The notes under the pieces were generated by a model. It worked only from the letters and a program-made list of their open reading frames with translations, searched no databases and had not been told where the DNA came from. The translations under genes were made by a program, and so were the position numbers. Below are positions 10,289 through 60,076 of a stretch of DNA of 64,000 bases, piece by piece. Where the stretch lies: assembly GCA_020137815.1 (NCBI GenBank), contig CM035356.1:194001-258000 (forward strand), in the 5' to 3' direction. Numbering within the stretch: the first letter of the stretch is position 1; every line of letters starts with the position of its first letter. The stretch is from Hormiphora californensis (Eukaryota > Ctenophora > Tentaculata > Cydippida > Pleurobrachiidae).

Positions 10289-10687
10289 AAGTCGGATTTT
10301 TTGAAGTTGTCACCCCAAAATGACCGCGCATGTGAAATTTATCAATTTTGACACGCACACCATAGTGGGAGACACTAGCGTGGTACGCGCAAAAAAATGC
10401 GCGCCACACGATTATCATAATTGATGATATCTCCGGTTCCTGATAAGCTACAGAGTTCGTTTGAGTACCGTTGAAAAGGAAATTTCAAGCCCCATCGAAT
10501 GGCGAAGGTTTGAAGTCTTTATCTTATCAGGAACAGGAGTTATGAGCCAAAACGAAATTGGTGTGGCGCGCATTTTTTTGCGCGTACCACGCTAGTGTCT
10601 CCCACTACCACACATTAACATGTGATGTGACGCGCAAAAACATTCCGCGCACGGAAAGGGGGGTGACAACTTCAAAAAATCCGACTT
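10289..10687. mobile_element. MITE family A copy interrupted by MITE B
   Basis: TIRs AAGTCGGATTTTTTGAAGTT and its complement, with TA at 10287-10288 and 10688-10689. MITE B copy 2 lies at 10363-10607; without it the element is about 150 bp and collinear with 9136-9286 inverted. Confidence 0.8.
10363..10607. mobile_element. MITE family B, copy 2
   Basis: 245 bp, the same length as copy 1 with only a handful of differences. It is flanked by CCA at 10360-10362 and 10608-10610. Confidence 0.85.
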
Positions 10688-10689
10688 TA

Positions 10690-11495
10690 TATTTCAATAC
10701 TCGATGGGCCACTCTTACTTTAAAGTAAAAGTAAATCGTGTGCCCGATAATTTATCACACCGATCACTGCACCAATGGCTGGGTGCAGGTGTCCCTCCAT
10801 TTCTTCATGAGTTGTGTGGCCCCCCTTCAAAACCTGTTTGGCTGCACCAGATTACCAGACCCCGTTTTGATCTGTCAGGCCAATGCTCTGACCACAGTTC
10901 TCGCGCGCTCCGAGAATGGGTCAGGCCAATGCTCTGACAGGTTTTGATCGGTCTGGCGCACTGTCCTCTCAAGTTGAGAATCCAATCGGTCACTGTGTCA
11001 CCGCCAGATGCATGTTTTGATTCAATGGGCCTGATACCTGTTGGCCGTTTGCTCAGGGGAACCAAGCGAGATGCAACATAGGCTGATAAAAGTTTTGGAT
11101 CTGTAGGTTCTGTTCATGTTGCTAGTTTGAAGGCAAAGGTGGCAATCGCCTGCGCTAGCTCGGAAGATGCAGGACTGAGTTTCTTGGATTTACACGCTAA
11201 ATTGAAATATTCGTATTCTTTAAATTTTGATCGATTTGGATTTTGGAGCCAAAAAACTTGTATGTTGGACTTATCTAACAAACGTTAGATAAGTTATTAA
11301 ACTACAAAATTAAATCAGTTAAAGTCGTATTATCAACCGATAACACCAATATTTTAGCATTTGTTAATTTTGTTAATTTTGTTAATTAACAAAATCGGAA
11401 AAAAAGAGGTGATTTATTAACAATTAACATGTCCCCCCCCCCCCCCATCAAGTCGCACAGACTGATCAGATCGGTTCATATGATCAAACTTGGAC
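10690..11495. other. Intergenic, no gene recognised
   Basis: Unique-looking sequence with AT-rich patches near 11330-11400 and a C14 run near 11432. The text 'atcaagtcgcacagactgatcag' region just after that run recurs inverted near 18870-18930, so part of it is repeat-derived. Confidence 0.35.
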
Positions 11496-11499
11496 ATCC

Positions 11500-11690
11500 A
11501 GGCTCTTGAGAACGTACAGAGGCAGTTTACCAGGAGAATTGAGGACATGACTGGGTTGTTGTTAGGCCATGTCCCAACAACTATTGGGAGCAATTGGCCG
11601 GTTACTTCAAGAAATTGAAACGGGCGTCCCTTCAGAGCTATAACGGTGCATCCCCAATTAATAGCCCGAATACACGGTTAAATATACCCC
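11500..11690 (+). pseudogene. LINE fragment related to the 1.0-2.3 kb copy
   Basis: The plus strand encodes ALENVQRQFTRRIEDM and then frame-shifted remains of the post-RT region seen at 1926-1351 on the minus strand. Confidence 0.65.
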
Positions 11691-11699
11691 GCCCGCTAC

Positions 11700-12511
11700 T
11701 GGGGGTGGGCATAAAAATGTCCGCCCTAGACTAGCATAGTTCTTGGTCACATTGATACCTGAGTGAGATCGAGGTCGCGCAGCGACCGAGATCGATCTCA
11801 CATACAGGTCTCCGGCCTGTTATTGATTTTAGAGCAAACTTTTTCAAAGACCTGGCTGCAAGGAACTACTGAACCGATTTGCATCTCGTTTGTTGCTCCT
11901 GGCAGATAATTGTCTCTAGTTTTACGGAAAATACCCGCGAGTATCAGCATTTGAGGAATAGTGGGCCAAAATTGACCCTAAACATGAGCAATTCTTTAAA
12001 GACCTGGCTGCAAGCTCCTACTCGGTCCTGAGACAATCTGCGGGTACTGGGTGAATCGTCATACAAATACAAATACAAATACAAATATACATTTATTGTC
12101 CGCTTTTCATTGTCCATATTATAAAGAACAACACGAGTTCTGTTAGGTCTTGACTACTAGCATCACTTGGTGCGGACTTCGTCTCACTAACTCTCGTTTC
12201 AAAAGCGGTTAGTTTTATACCAAGGATTTCCAGATATTTTTCAAGAAGATATTTTCTGAGGGTAATTTTTGTTAGTTAAACCATATTTAAATCGGATGAT
12301 GAAATATACTGTCTCTGCTTACTGCAGATTAATAGAATATGCTCTTGGATCTAGAGATCCAGAAATGAATATTTTAGCTCCAGGGCTTTAGCCCTTAAAC
12401 AATCGATACTGTCTTATACAACCTGGGTGAGGACTGAGGATCCGACTGCTTCACCTGTAGGAGAACCAAGGAGCGGAAGAGAAGTCATACTCGCTGTAGC
12501 CTGCATCTCAC
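11700..12511. other. Intergenic, repeat remnants
   Basis: Contains a short (ATACAA)n run at about 12060-12088 that resembles a retroelement tail. I see no coding sequence. Confidence 0.35.
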
Positions 12512-12945
12512 CACACTGGCTGTACTTCTATAAGTAAAGCCCAACACACTCCACTACACCACACCATACCGACTGTACTTCTATAAGTAAAGCCCAACAC
12601 ACTCCACTGCACCACACCATACTGGCTGTACTTCTATAAGTAGAGCCCAACACACTCCACTACACTACACCATACTGGCTGTACTTCTGTAAGTAAAGCC
12701 CAACACACTCCACTGCACCACACTATACTGGCTGTACTTCTATAAGTAAAGCCCAACACACTCCACTGCACTACACCATACTGGCTGTACTTCTATAAGT
12801 AAAGCCCAACACACTCCACTGCACTACACCATACTGGCTGTTCTTCTATAAGTAAAGCCCAACACACTCCACTGCAACACACTATACTGGCTGTACTTCT
12901 ATAAGTAGAGCCCAACACACTCCACTGCACAACACCTCACTGCAA
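12512..12945. repeat. 53-bp minisatellite, about 8 copies
   Basis: Each unit contains 'ctggctgtacttctataag' followed by 'agcccaacacactccact'. It lies just downstream (minus strand) of the A-rich end of the LINE. It could be unrelated to the LINE or a repeated 3' tail. Confidence 0.9.
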
Positions 12946-13319
12946 CCCTTCCACCCCCATACCCCAATTTTGGTGTCCATTTATAATTTATATTTCCCCC
13001 TTTTTTCTTTACCGCTTTTTTTTTGTTGTCTTTTCTTTTTTTTTTTGGATCTTTTCTGCTTTACTTTTTTTTTTTTTTTTTTTTTGTTGTTTTTGATTTT
13101 TTAGCCCAGGCTCTTTTTTTTTCGAGTTCTGGGGATCCGTCACATAAAAAGAATAAGTATTAAATATAAATTAGTAAGAAAGACCAGTTTAGAAAGCGTG
13201 AGTGAAAAGAGTACTGGTCGTTCTAACTTCACGGTTTCACACTCTAATTCGGGATCCTCAGCTCGCTCTCATCTCTCTACCACAATTCTCATAGTATAAA
13301 TTGTCTTCATACATTGTTT

Positions 13320-16175
13320 TTAACACTCGTATGCCTTCCGGAAGAAGTGGGTTTTCAGGTTGGATTTGAATGATGTGATGGATGAGCTTTCCCGGAGAGA
13401 AGAAGGTAAGCTATTCCATATTTCCGGAGCAGCGACACTGAACGCACCTTTACTCGAACAATATCTGGCATAGTTCTTGTCAAGTAAGGTTTTGTCAGCA
13501 TCCCTTCGTAGACTTTTTAACTTCGGTTGACGGAGTGTTATCATCTTCGATAGGTAAGGTGGGGCTATGCCATTCAGTGTTTTGTATGTCAGTAGACACA
13601 ACTTGTACTGCACTCTTTCTCGAACGGGTAGGAAATGAAGCTGTTTGCGAAGGTTTGTGGTGCCTTGGTAGAGGCGTTGTCCAAAGACGAAACGGGCTGC
13701 AGAGTTTTGAATCTTCTGTAATCGACCGATGTCGTTGGCAGAAGAACCAGCAAGGAGGCTGTTACAGTAGTCCAGTCTGCTGTGTATTAAACTGTTGACG
13801 AGTTTGACTTTCAGATTAACACCCAACATTCTGTGGATTTTCCAAAGATTCATAAGGGCTAGTTGACACGTCCTTACGGTTCTGGATACATGACCAGATA
13901 GGGAGAGCTCCGAGTCCAGAAACACACCAAGGTTCCTTACTAGTGTAAGTGGCTTTGTAGATTCATGGTTGCTCATCGTTTGAAGGCTTTCAGGGTTTTC
14001 TGTTTTATCATGTTTGTTGTTTAACACGATTATTTCAGTTTTGCTGGGGTTGAGTCTGAGGAAGTTCTTGGACATCCACGCTTTGATGTGGTTTAAGCAA
14101 CCCTGCAGTTTCGTCTCGAGGTCTAGGAGAGAATCGTTGCTGAAAGAAACATACAACTGAGTATCGTCAGCATAGAGCTCCACCATTAGTCCATAGTGCC
14201 TAGCAATACTTTCCAACTCTTTTGTGTACAGAATGAACAACAGTGGTCCAAGTATAGAGCCCTGTGGCACTCCGATGTTGATGGCTAAGGGCGAGGATGT
14301 AGAGGTCTCAATTTTCACAGAAGCTTTCCTATCTTTGAGGTAGGAGGCAAACCATTCAAGGGCAGTACCTTCAACGCCATAATTCCTCCTCAGTTTCCCA
14401 AGTAACAATTCATGGTTAATCGTGTCGAAGGCAGCACTGAGGTCTAGCAATACAAGTACCGCCTTCGATTTCGTGTCTGTAATTAGAAGAAGATCATTCA
14501 CTACTTTCACCAATGTGGTCTCAGTGCTATGATGTTTCCGGTACGCCGATTGAACTCCTGGAAACAGTTCGTTCGTCTCAAGGTGCTCCGTAAGCTGTAT
14601 AGACGCACATTTTTCAATTAGCTTGGATATAAAAGCTAAGTTGGATACCGGTCTGTAGTTATTGAGTTCTTCCGGGCTTCCTTTCTTCTTGAACGAGGGT
14701 CGAATCAGTGATTGCTTCAGCTGTTCAGGAACTAAACCTTCTTGTAGGCTTTTGTTGACAATGTCAGAGATAAGAGGAAGTAACTTCGGGAGAACACCTA
14801 CGAGTTTGCTGGTAGGGATAGGATCGAGATCACAGTGCTTTTTCTCCATAGATTGAATTATAGCACTGAGTTCCTCTTCAGTTACTTTTCTGAAGGATGA
14901 AAATGTGGCACCAGTGTAGTCAGTTTGTGGTAGTTCTGGCAATGGTTCAGATTGTTCGTTTTCAACTCTGATCGTCTCGTAGATATCCTCGATTTTCGAT
15001 TTGAAGAAAGTGCCAAAGTTTTCTGCTGTTTCACTCGAAGAATTCCCGTTTGGAAGCTCCTGTGGGATCTTGTCTTTTCCCAGTAGTTTGTTGATTAACC
15101 CACTGACAGCAGCTGGATCATCAGCCACGTAGTCAAGCTTTCCACGATAGAAATTTATCCTGGTTTTCATGAGAAATCTGGATGTTTCTTTCATAGCTTT
15201 ATTCAAAGCTGTTCTAGCTTCTTTGTGTTCTTCTTTCTTCGTGGAGTCTTTCAAGGTCGTCTTCAGAGCTCTTTCTCGTGTCCTGCGGGAGGTTTTAGCT
15301 TCCTCACAAAGTGTATCATACCAAGGTGGGTGATCCGAGTCTTTAATAACCTTTTCCTGTAGTGGAGCTATCTCATCCCGTATTTCTCGAAGTGAGACGT
15401 TGTACAGGTTGAGACACCCTTCCAGTGTAGAGGGACGTGGATTTGACATCAGCGGTGACTCATCTATTTTCATAGATAGGACCTCAACAGTGAGCTTTTT
15501 CATGTTTCTGCACAGAACAGCTTTTCTTTCTTGCTGAATTGGTTTTCCGACGTGTAAGTAGAATGTGACAGCATAATGGTCTGAAACGGAGGATTTTGCA
15601 ACCTCGACTGCACTAATCCTAGGTGAAGCTTCATCATCTCTGCTTATCACCAAGTCCAATGTACCGCCACTTTCGTGGGTTGGATCATCGACATGCTGTG
15701 TCCATCGCTCATCTACAAGCAAATCACGGAAGGAGTTTGAAGTATGATCATTGTCATCCTCAGTATGGATATTGAAATCGCCCAAGATAACAGGGTGTCC
15801 ACTGAGGCCGTTTAGTGACGATATGTACTCTTCGAATTCTGCCAAGAACTCCTTTTTGGAAGAGGACGGAGGTCTGTATACCACAACCAATCTAGTTTTC
15901 TGAAGATGCCCGCCTTCAATCGTAGCTTCGATACATTCAAAAGTTGTTGGTTTGTTCTTAGTCTTGATAGGTATTACACGTAATGCTTTCCTCGCTAAGA
16001 TAGCGACGCCGCCTCCTCTTGCCCCTCTTGCCGAACTATAGAGATTATATCCTAGTTCTTTCATCAGTGCAGGGGTGACTACGTCACCGTCTTCTAGCCA
16101 GGTTTCTGTCAAACCGAGTACGTCAAGGTCAAGATCGCAGCACGCCCCGTATATTTCACCAAGTTTGTTGTTCAT
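13320..16175 (-). CDS. LINE ORF2: endonuclease / reverse transcriptase
   Basis: 951 aa from this ATG. The N-terminus is an apurinic-type endonuclease (GLTETWL, VILGDFNIHTEDDND, SVSDHYAVTF). The reverse transcriptase follows with PSFKKKGSPEELNNYRPVSN, LLDLSAAFDTINHELLL, GVPQGSILGPLLF and the catalytic VELYADDTQLY, then a post-RT thumb region. The order and motifs are those of the CR1/L2/Jockey group. The same frame stays open upstream of this ATG (NLNCRS precedes MNNKLGEIYG) and overlaps the end of ORF1, so translation may start by termination-reinitiation or a frameshift. The ORF1 stop lies only about a dozen nucleotides before this ATG. All catalytic residues are intact, so the copy could be active. 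Confidence 0.9.
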   Translation of the reverse strand: MNNKLGEIYGACCDLDLDVLGLTETWLEDGDVVTPALMKELGYNLYSSARGARGGGVAILARKALRVIPIKTKNKPTTFECIEATIEGGHLQKTRLVVVYRPPSSSKKEFLAEFEEYISSLNGLSGHPVILGDFNIHTEDDNDHTSNSFRDLLVDERWTQHVDDPTHESGGTLDLVISRDDEASPRISAVEVAKSSVSDHYAVTFYLHVGKPIQQERKAVLCRNMKKLTVEVLSMKIDESPLMSNPRPSTLEGCLNLYNVSLREIRDEIAPLQEKVIKDSDHPPWYDTLCEEAKTSRRTRERALKTTLKDSTKKEEHKEARTALNKAMKETSRFLMKTRINFYRGKLDYVADDPAAVSGLINKLLGKDKIPQELPNGNSSSETAENFGTFFKSKIEDIYETIRVENEQSEPLPELPQTDYTGATFSSFRKVTEEELSAIIQSMEKKHCDLDPIPTSKLVGVLPKLLPLISDIVNKSLQEGLVPEQLKQSLIRPSFKKKGSPEELNNYRPVSNLAFISKLIEKCASIQLTEHLETNELFPGVQSAYRKHHSTETTLVKVVNDLLLITDTKSKAVLVLLDLSAAFDTINHELLLGKLRRNYGVEGTALEWFASYLKDRKASVKIETSTSSPLAINIGVPQGSILGPLLFILYTKELESIARHYGLMVELYADDTQLYVSFSNDSLLDLETKLQGCLNHIKAWMSKNFLRLNPSKTEIIVLNNKHDKTENPESLQTMSNHESTKPLTLVRNLGVFLDSELSLSGHVSRTVRTCQLALMNLWKIHRMLGVNLKVKLVNSLIHSRLDYCNSLLAGSSANDIGRLQKIQNSAARFVFGQRLYQGTTNLRKQLHFLPVRERVQYKLCLLTYKTLNGIAPPYLSKMITLRQPKLKSLRRDADKTLLDKNYARYCSSKGAFSVAAPEIWNSLPSSLRESSSITSFKSNLKTHFFRKAYEC

Positions 16176-16186
16176 CGATCTGCAGT

Positions 16187-17716
16187 TTAGATTCCCGTAT
16201 TTGAGAGCAAGGTGCTGCGTTGACGGTAGTTTTTTGAAATACGATCATAGTGCTCTTTGTACGTTGGGCATTTAGGTGAGCCAGCATGGTGAGGTTTAAC
16301 ATCTGAGGAGAGTCCTGTATTGTTGATACAGTTTTTACAGCAGTGTTTCTCAGTGTCCTCTTTCAGTGAACAGCTTTCAGTAGAATGTTCTTCTGCACAA
16401 TACATGCATGTCGCTGGATGGGATTTCTTCGGGCATTTATCAGGGTAGTGGCCAAGGGCTTGGCAGTGAGGACATCTCTTGATGTGTACACGATGAGACA
16501 CTCTGACGGAAGACATTTGGAAGAAGACCCTACCGTCAGACATAAGCTTGTCCTTCAGCTGCACTGGTAGTTTCAGGACAATTGTGGCTAGGTCCGGGTC
16601 TGTATGCGTGCGTTTGAAATAGACAATGGAAAGGTCTTTGCAGGTTCTCAGAACTTCATTCTTTGCTGTTAGCTTCTCGAGACAGAATTTTCTACATTCC
16701 TCAGTTGTGGCATCTCTTGGGAGTGAATCAACAGGGACAAACCTGAGTTCTACTTTTGACATTACCTCAGCGGACACTCTGGCAGTTTGCTCTAGCACTC
16801 CTGCAGTCTTCAAACATTCTGTGGCCAATCGTTGGCATTCCTCATTGGGAAACCACACTCTTACCGAGGAAGAAAAGTTTCTTGCTTGAGAGATAGGTAT
16901 ATTTTCCAAGGCTTTGTCGATAGCATTCCTCGTCTCCTTTACATCATCACAGTGGATCGTCAATCGAGGCTGGGGTGGAAGTGCTTTTCTCGCTGTAACC
17001 TTAGAGGAGGTTGTGCTTTGGATACCTGGGCGAGATGCAGCAGTGTTAGCTGTGTCAGTGGATGCTGTGGCGGTGGATTGAAGTGAAGATTTGCTGTTGG
17101 ATGAAGGTAGCGGTGGGAAATTGTCATTGTTCATGATGCTGGGGGTGACGCTGTCAATACTCGCTTCAGATGTTACGGAAATGGTGTTGTTTTGCCATGC
17201 GTTAACAGTTGTGTCGAAGTGAGAGCTGTTATCAGATGACTGGCTAGTATCTGTCATAAGCCTAGCAACCTTAATAGCTATAGCTTCTAGAAAAGGACTA
17301 CCAGGTTTGAGAAGCCTGGACGTAAAGATGCAAGCGCTGCAAACCCAGTCCTCAAGGGGAAACAAACCATCGTCTGATGGTGAAACAAGATCGCCTAATG
17401 ACTTCAGACCTACGCATTCGTCATGGAAACATGATTTACACGTACTGCACTTCAGCATGGACCTGTTTGTCATATTTCCATTACACAAACATTGATTGGC
17501 AGAGGTGAAGTGACTTGGCGTTTGCACTGGCATCGCCTGATGGGAACCTCTAGGTGGGGTTGCGAAGGCTGAAAACTTCATCCCGCTTCTTGTAGAAGAG
17601 GATGGAAGTTCAGAATTCATCAGTGGATTGTGACTGTGATGGTTGTGAGGATTGTGTTTACTCACAGTCTCGGGATCCGCTCGTCCACTTATTGTAGGGT
17701 CATACGACTGAAACAA
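16187..17716 (-). CDS. LINE ORF1: PHD-finger / zinc-knuckle protein
   Basis: 509 aa. A cysteine-rich PHD-like finger lies near residues 80-135 (CLCNGNMTNRSMLKCSTCK, CFHDEC, DWVCSACI). A Ser/Thr-rich linker and a basic RRM-like middle part (about 250-390) follow, and then CCHC knuckles (CPHCQALGHYPDKC, CMYCAEEHSTESC). PHD-type ORF1 proteins are known in CR1-like LINEs. The role is presumably RNA binding and ribonucleoprotein formation. Confidence 0.85.
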   Translation of the reverse strand: MFQSYDPTISGRADPETVSKHNPHNHHSHNPLMNSELPSSSTRSGMKFSAFATPPRGSHQAMPVQTPSHFTSANQCLCNGNMTNRSMLKCSTCKSCFHDECVGLKSLGDLVSPSDDGLFPLEDWVCSACIFTSRLLKPGSPFLEAIAIKVARLMTDTSQSSDNSSHFDTTVNAWQNNTISVTSEASIDSVTPSIMNNDNFPPLPSSNSKSSLQSTATASTDTANTAASRPGIQSTTSSKVTARKALPPQPRLTIHCDDVKETRNAIDKALENIPISQARNFSSSVRVWFPNEECQRLATECLKTAGVLEQTARVSAEVMSKVELRFVPVDSLPRDATTEECRKFCLEKLTAKNEVLRTCKDLSIVYFKRTHTDPDLATIVLKLPVQLKDKLMSDGRVFFQMSSVRVSHRVHIKRCPHCQALGHYPDKCPKKSHPATCMYCAEEHSTESCSLKEDTEKHCCKNCINNTGLSSDVKPHHAGSPKCPTYKEHYDRISKNYRQRSTLLSNTGI

Positions 17717-17963
17717 TTGAGGGGGGGTGCCGCCTCAAATTAATTTGTTTAAAGTAGTGTTGAAAAGTCATGGCCTTGTGAGTATGGGAAAATACCCGCC
17801 GATTCATCACGATGCGAAATGAGGCGATAATTGACGTTTGAGTAGTGCTAGGTCAGCTAAAAAGGTCTCCAAAAACGGTCTGTCACGCGCGATCTGCTGA
17901 AAACGTGCTTTATATCGCGCGCACGTGAGTTCTTGCTCTCAACGGACCGGGATTTTTTTTAAA

Positions 17964-18230
17964 GTCGAATTTTTTAATCAAGGGACAGGGGCCGCGCATT
18001 CAGAGAGGTCGCGCGGCGTTGTATTTGCGCGTGACAATCGAGATCAAGTTCCTGGCAATCTTAAGACTTGAACCCGGAAGCGTTGGAAAGATAATTTTAA
18101 GACCTTTTCAACGCAACCAAGATCAAGTCTTTATCTTATCAGGAAGAGGAGATATGAGCAAAAACATTTAGCACGCGCAAAAAGACTTTGTAAATGCGCG
18201 GCCCCCTGTCCCTTGATTAAAAAATTCGAC
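17964..18230. mobile_element. MITE family D
   Basis: TIRs read GTCGAATTTTTTAATCAAGG and the complement at the right end, each with 'gacaggg' and 'gcgcgg' following. The interior 'aagtctttatcttatcagga' is shared with MITE family B, so the two have a common ancestor or acquired sequence. Confidence 0.75.
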
Positions 18231-18232
18231 TA

Positions 18233-18352
18233 AAGTCCGTTTCAAGCGACTTGACCCGTAATTCTTGGAATTTGGCGCATTGCACGTGTATTTACAAAGG
18301 GAAAATCCTGAATTTCCAGGAATCTCAGGTCAAGTCGTTTGAAACGCACTTT
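18233..18352. mobile_element. Small foldback element E
   Basis: 120 bp with TIRs AAGTCCGTTTCAAGCGACTT and the near-complement at the right end, abutting element D directly. TA flanks suggest a Tc1/mariner-type MITE. Confidence 0.7.
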
Positions 18353-19922
18353 ATATTCGCGGAGCGAGAATAGGATTAGGATGCGATGGATCCAAGCATA
18401 GTTCCAGATATCGTAGACTGCTAAAACTTGGCAGAGTCTATGGAACAAATAAATAGGTTGACCGAAATTTCAGACTTTTAGCTCAAAGTTCTTTTTTTTA
18501 TCGGAATGAACATTGTCATTCATTCGTCGGGAAAGTGTCCTAATTGAAATTAATTGGGTCTGACTGACCTTGATTGCTCATTATGAGGACACTTTCTCGA
18601 CCTCTGAGGGCTTGGAAAAGTTGCTGAATCAGTGTATCAAAATTAGACAGAATACTTAGTACCCTTACATAACCCGAACCGTCTATCGTTTCCAATTCCA
18701 GGTGAAAAGTTGTAAGTAGGGTCAATAAGACCCAATTATGCTCAATTAGGACAATTTCTTCGCCTTTGAGCACTTACCAGAGTTGCTCACATGATTCAGC
18801 ATATCAAAGTTAGTCGGGTACAGTGGTTTTCGCTTTTATACTTATAGAAATTATTTTCAGTTTTACTGTCCAAGTTTGATCAAATGACCAGATCTGACCA
18901 GTCTGTGCGACTTGATCAAGATCTTCATGCTTGATCACATCTGATCATGATCAAGTGTGATCAGTCTGTGCGTGCCCTAAATGTTTCCATGATCTGGGGT
19001 CCGTGTAGATCCGGATATATCCTGGGGCGAAAATCATCTCCTTGACACTATACTAGCATCAGCAGTAAGCAGTAAACGATTTACTGACCCTGTATGGCGG
19101 CGCCATACCCCATTTGATTCTCAGATGGGTCGCGGCGCCAGACAGCTCGATCCGAGCCACATCTCTGCTCATGATTTCTCGTTTGCAACGAAATAACCCC
19201 TCCCTTGCCAGCTCGCAAAGGTCGCCAGGCGACCTCTTTAGAGGGGTTATTTCGTAACCAAGATTGTGAACACGCAAATTTGCTTTTATTCGCAATACAT
19301 AGGCAGATATTTTACAATTCACAGTCCATGATAAAAAGTTTTAAAACACTTAGCACAAACCAACAAAACATGGCAAAACAGCTTGAGCGTATCAACCGTC
19401 ATCATTCTCGATCTTTCTCTATATCCTAATATACATGTATCATAAATTATAGAATACACTGTCTCTTTTAGTTTTACCCAAAAAACAAGCTCCAGACCCT
19501 TCCAGTTACAGGTTCCGGTCTCATCTAAATCTTAATCAAGGAGGTGCCTGTCTGGCGGTGTCAGACCCCGATTTGATTCTCAAATTGGGTGCGCTCACAC
19601 GGGGTCGGCCGCGCCAGACGGGGCCAAGTTGGACAACACAACACTATGCAGCTCAGTGAATGTCAAAACTATTACATCTGTCATGATGAACTAGGAAAAA
19701 CAGTAAAATGTAGGTAAAATACAAGGCTTATAATCACACTTGTTCTCTCAGGAGGTATAAAATGTTGTGTGAAACATGCACATTTGCCGACTGACTTCCC
19801 ATCTGACTGAGTTCTTCCCTCTCTCCCTCTCTCTCTCCCTCTCTCCACCTGTTCAAGTGTCTTTTTCTTGCCCTTCAATTACAAACCAACAACATCTATC
19901 TCGTTTTAGAGACACCTCTCCC
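18353..19922. other. CCDC88 3' flank with small foldbacks
   Basis: No gene seen. A perfect short inverted repeat (acgaaataacccct ... aggggttatttcgt) spans about 19187-19257. The pair near 19090-19140 and 19550-19625 (GC-rich, 'tggcgccgcg'-like) are related palindromic motifs. The CCDC88 3' UTR should lie in the right part. Confidence 0.4.
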
Positions 19923-59505
<39,583 letters not shown>

Positions 59506-59529
59506 GATAACAGCTGCACTTCATGCCCT

Positions 59530-59549
59530 CTGAACAAAGAGGAAGGGGG
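59530..59549 (-). promoter_or_regulatory. 3' splice-acceptor-like site upstream of the CCDC88 ATG
   Basis: The minus strand reads cccccttcctctttgttcag, with its AG 24 nt before the ATG at 59505. It has a long pyrimidine tract and no obvious upstream coding exon. Confidence 0.5.
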
Positions 59550-60033
59550 TTGAGAGGGAGGAGTTGAGAGGAGAGTTTAGGTTGTCTTGCTTTACACACT
59601 CATACACACTCTTAGATCAAACTCACGTATTATAATCTGTAGTGGGGCTGGCGCTATTTCTCACAGTTCTCACAAATTAAAAACGAAACGAGTTGTAAAG
59701 AAAATAATAATTTTACCAAATGTATTTTAACACATATTTACATGGAGTATAATTGCTCTGTATCCAATATATTTAATTTTGTAATAACACAATGTACGAA
59801 CTTCATTAGATATATAATTAAATAAAATTAGCAGATTAAGAGATCGGGGCGATATAGAGATTGAGACATTAAATTTAACTCTGGCGTGGGATTGAAAATA
59901 CAGATTACAGACACATTTTATCTACAGATAGAGAGAGAGAGAGAGAGAGTTGTTAGACGATACCTTAACCTCCAAACTGGTCGAGATCAGGCTGATCGCC
60001 TGACAGAGAAATAGTACACAGACATGCAGAACA
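59550..60033. other. Intergenic between TTLL and CCDC88 (same strand)
   Basis: About 570 bp separates the TTLL stop from the CCDC88 start. AT-rich, with a short GA run at 59930-59949. No gene. Confidence 0.4.
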
Positions 60034-60039
60034 TTTATT
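60034..60039 (-). terminator. Polyadenylation signal candidate for TTLL
   Basis: AATAAA on the minus strand, 38 nt after the TTLL stop codon. Confidence 0.5.
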
Positions 60040-60076
60040 AATCACCTATTTACCCTTTCTCTGGGATACACATCTT

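Larger units (their letters stand above)
12990..17730 (-). mobile_element. Near full-length CR1/L2-like LINE
   Basis: Two ORFs in the order ORF1 (PHD finger, zinc knuckles) then ORF2 (APE endonuclease, reverse transcriptase), followed on the minus strand by an A-rich 3' region (about 13130-12990). No frameshift or stop interrupts either ORF. Target-site duplications were not identified, so the ends are approximate. Confidence 0.85.

Noticed and set aside
9148-10418. Small ORFs in the MITE cluster
   Set aside because: They lie entirely within MITE ends and telomere-like repeats and change between copies.
19078-19257. tRNA-like GC-rich palindromes
   Set aside because: No cloverleaf with proper A/B boxes and no anticodon arm could be drawn; treated as foldback repeats.
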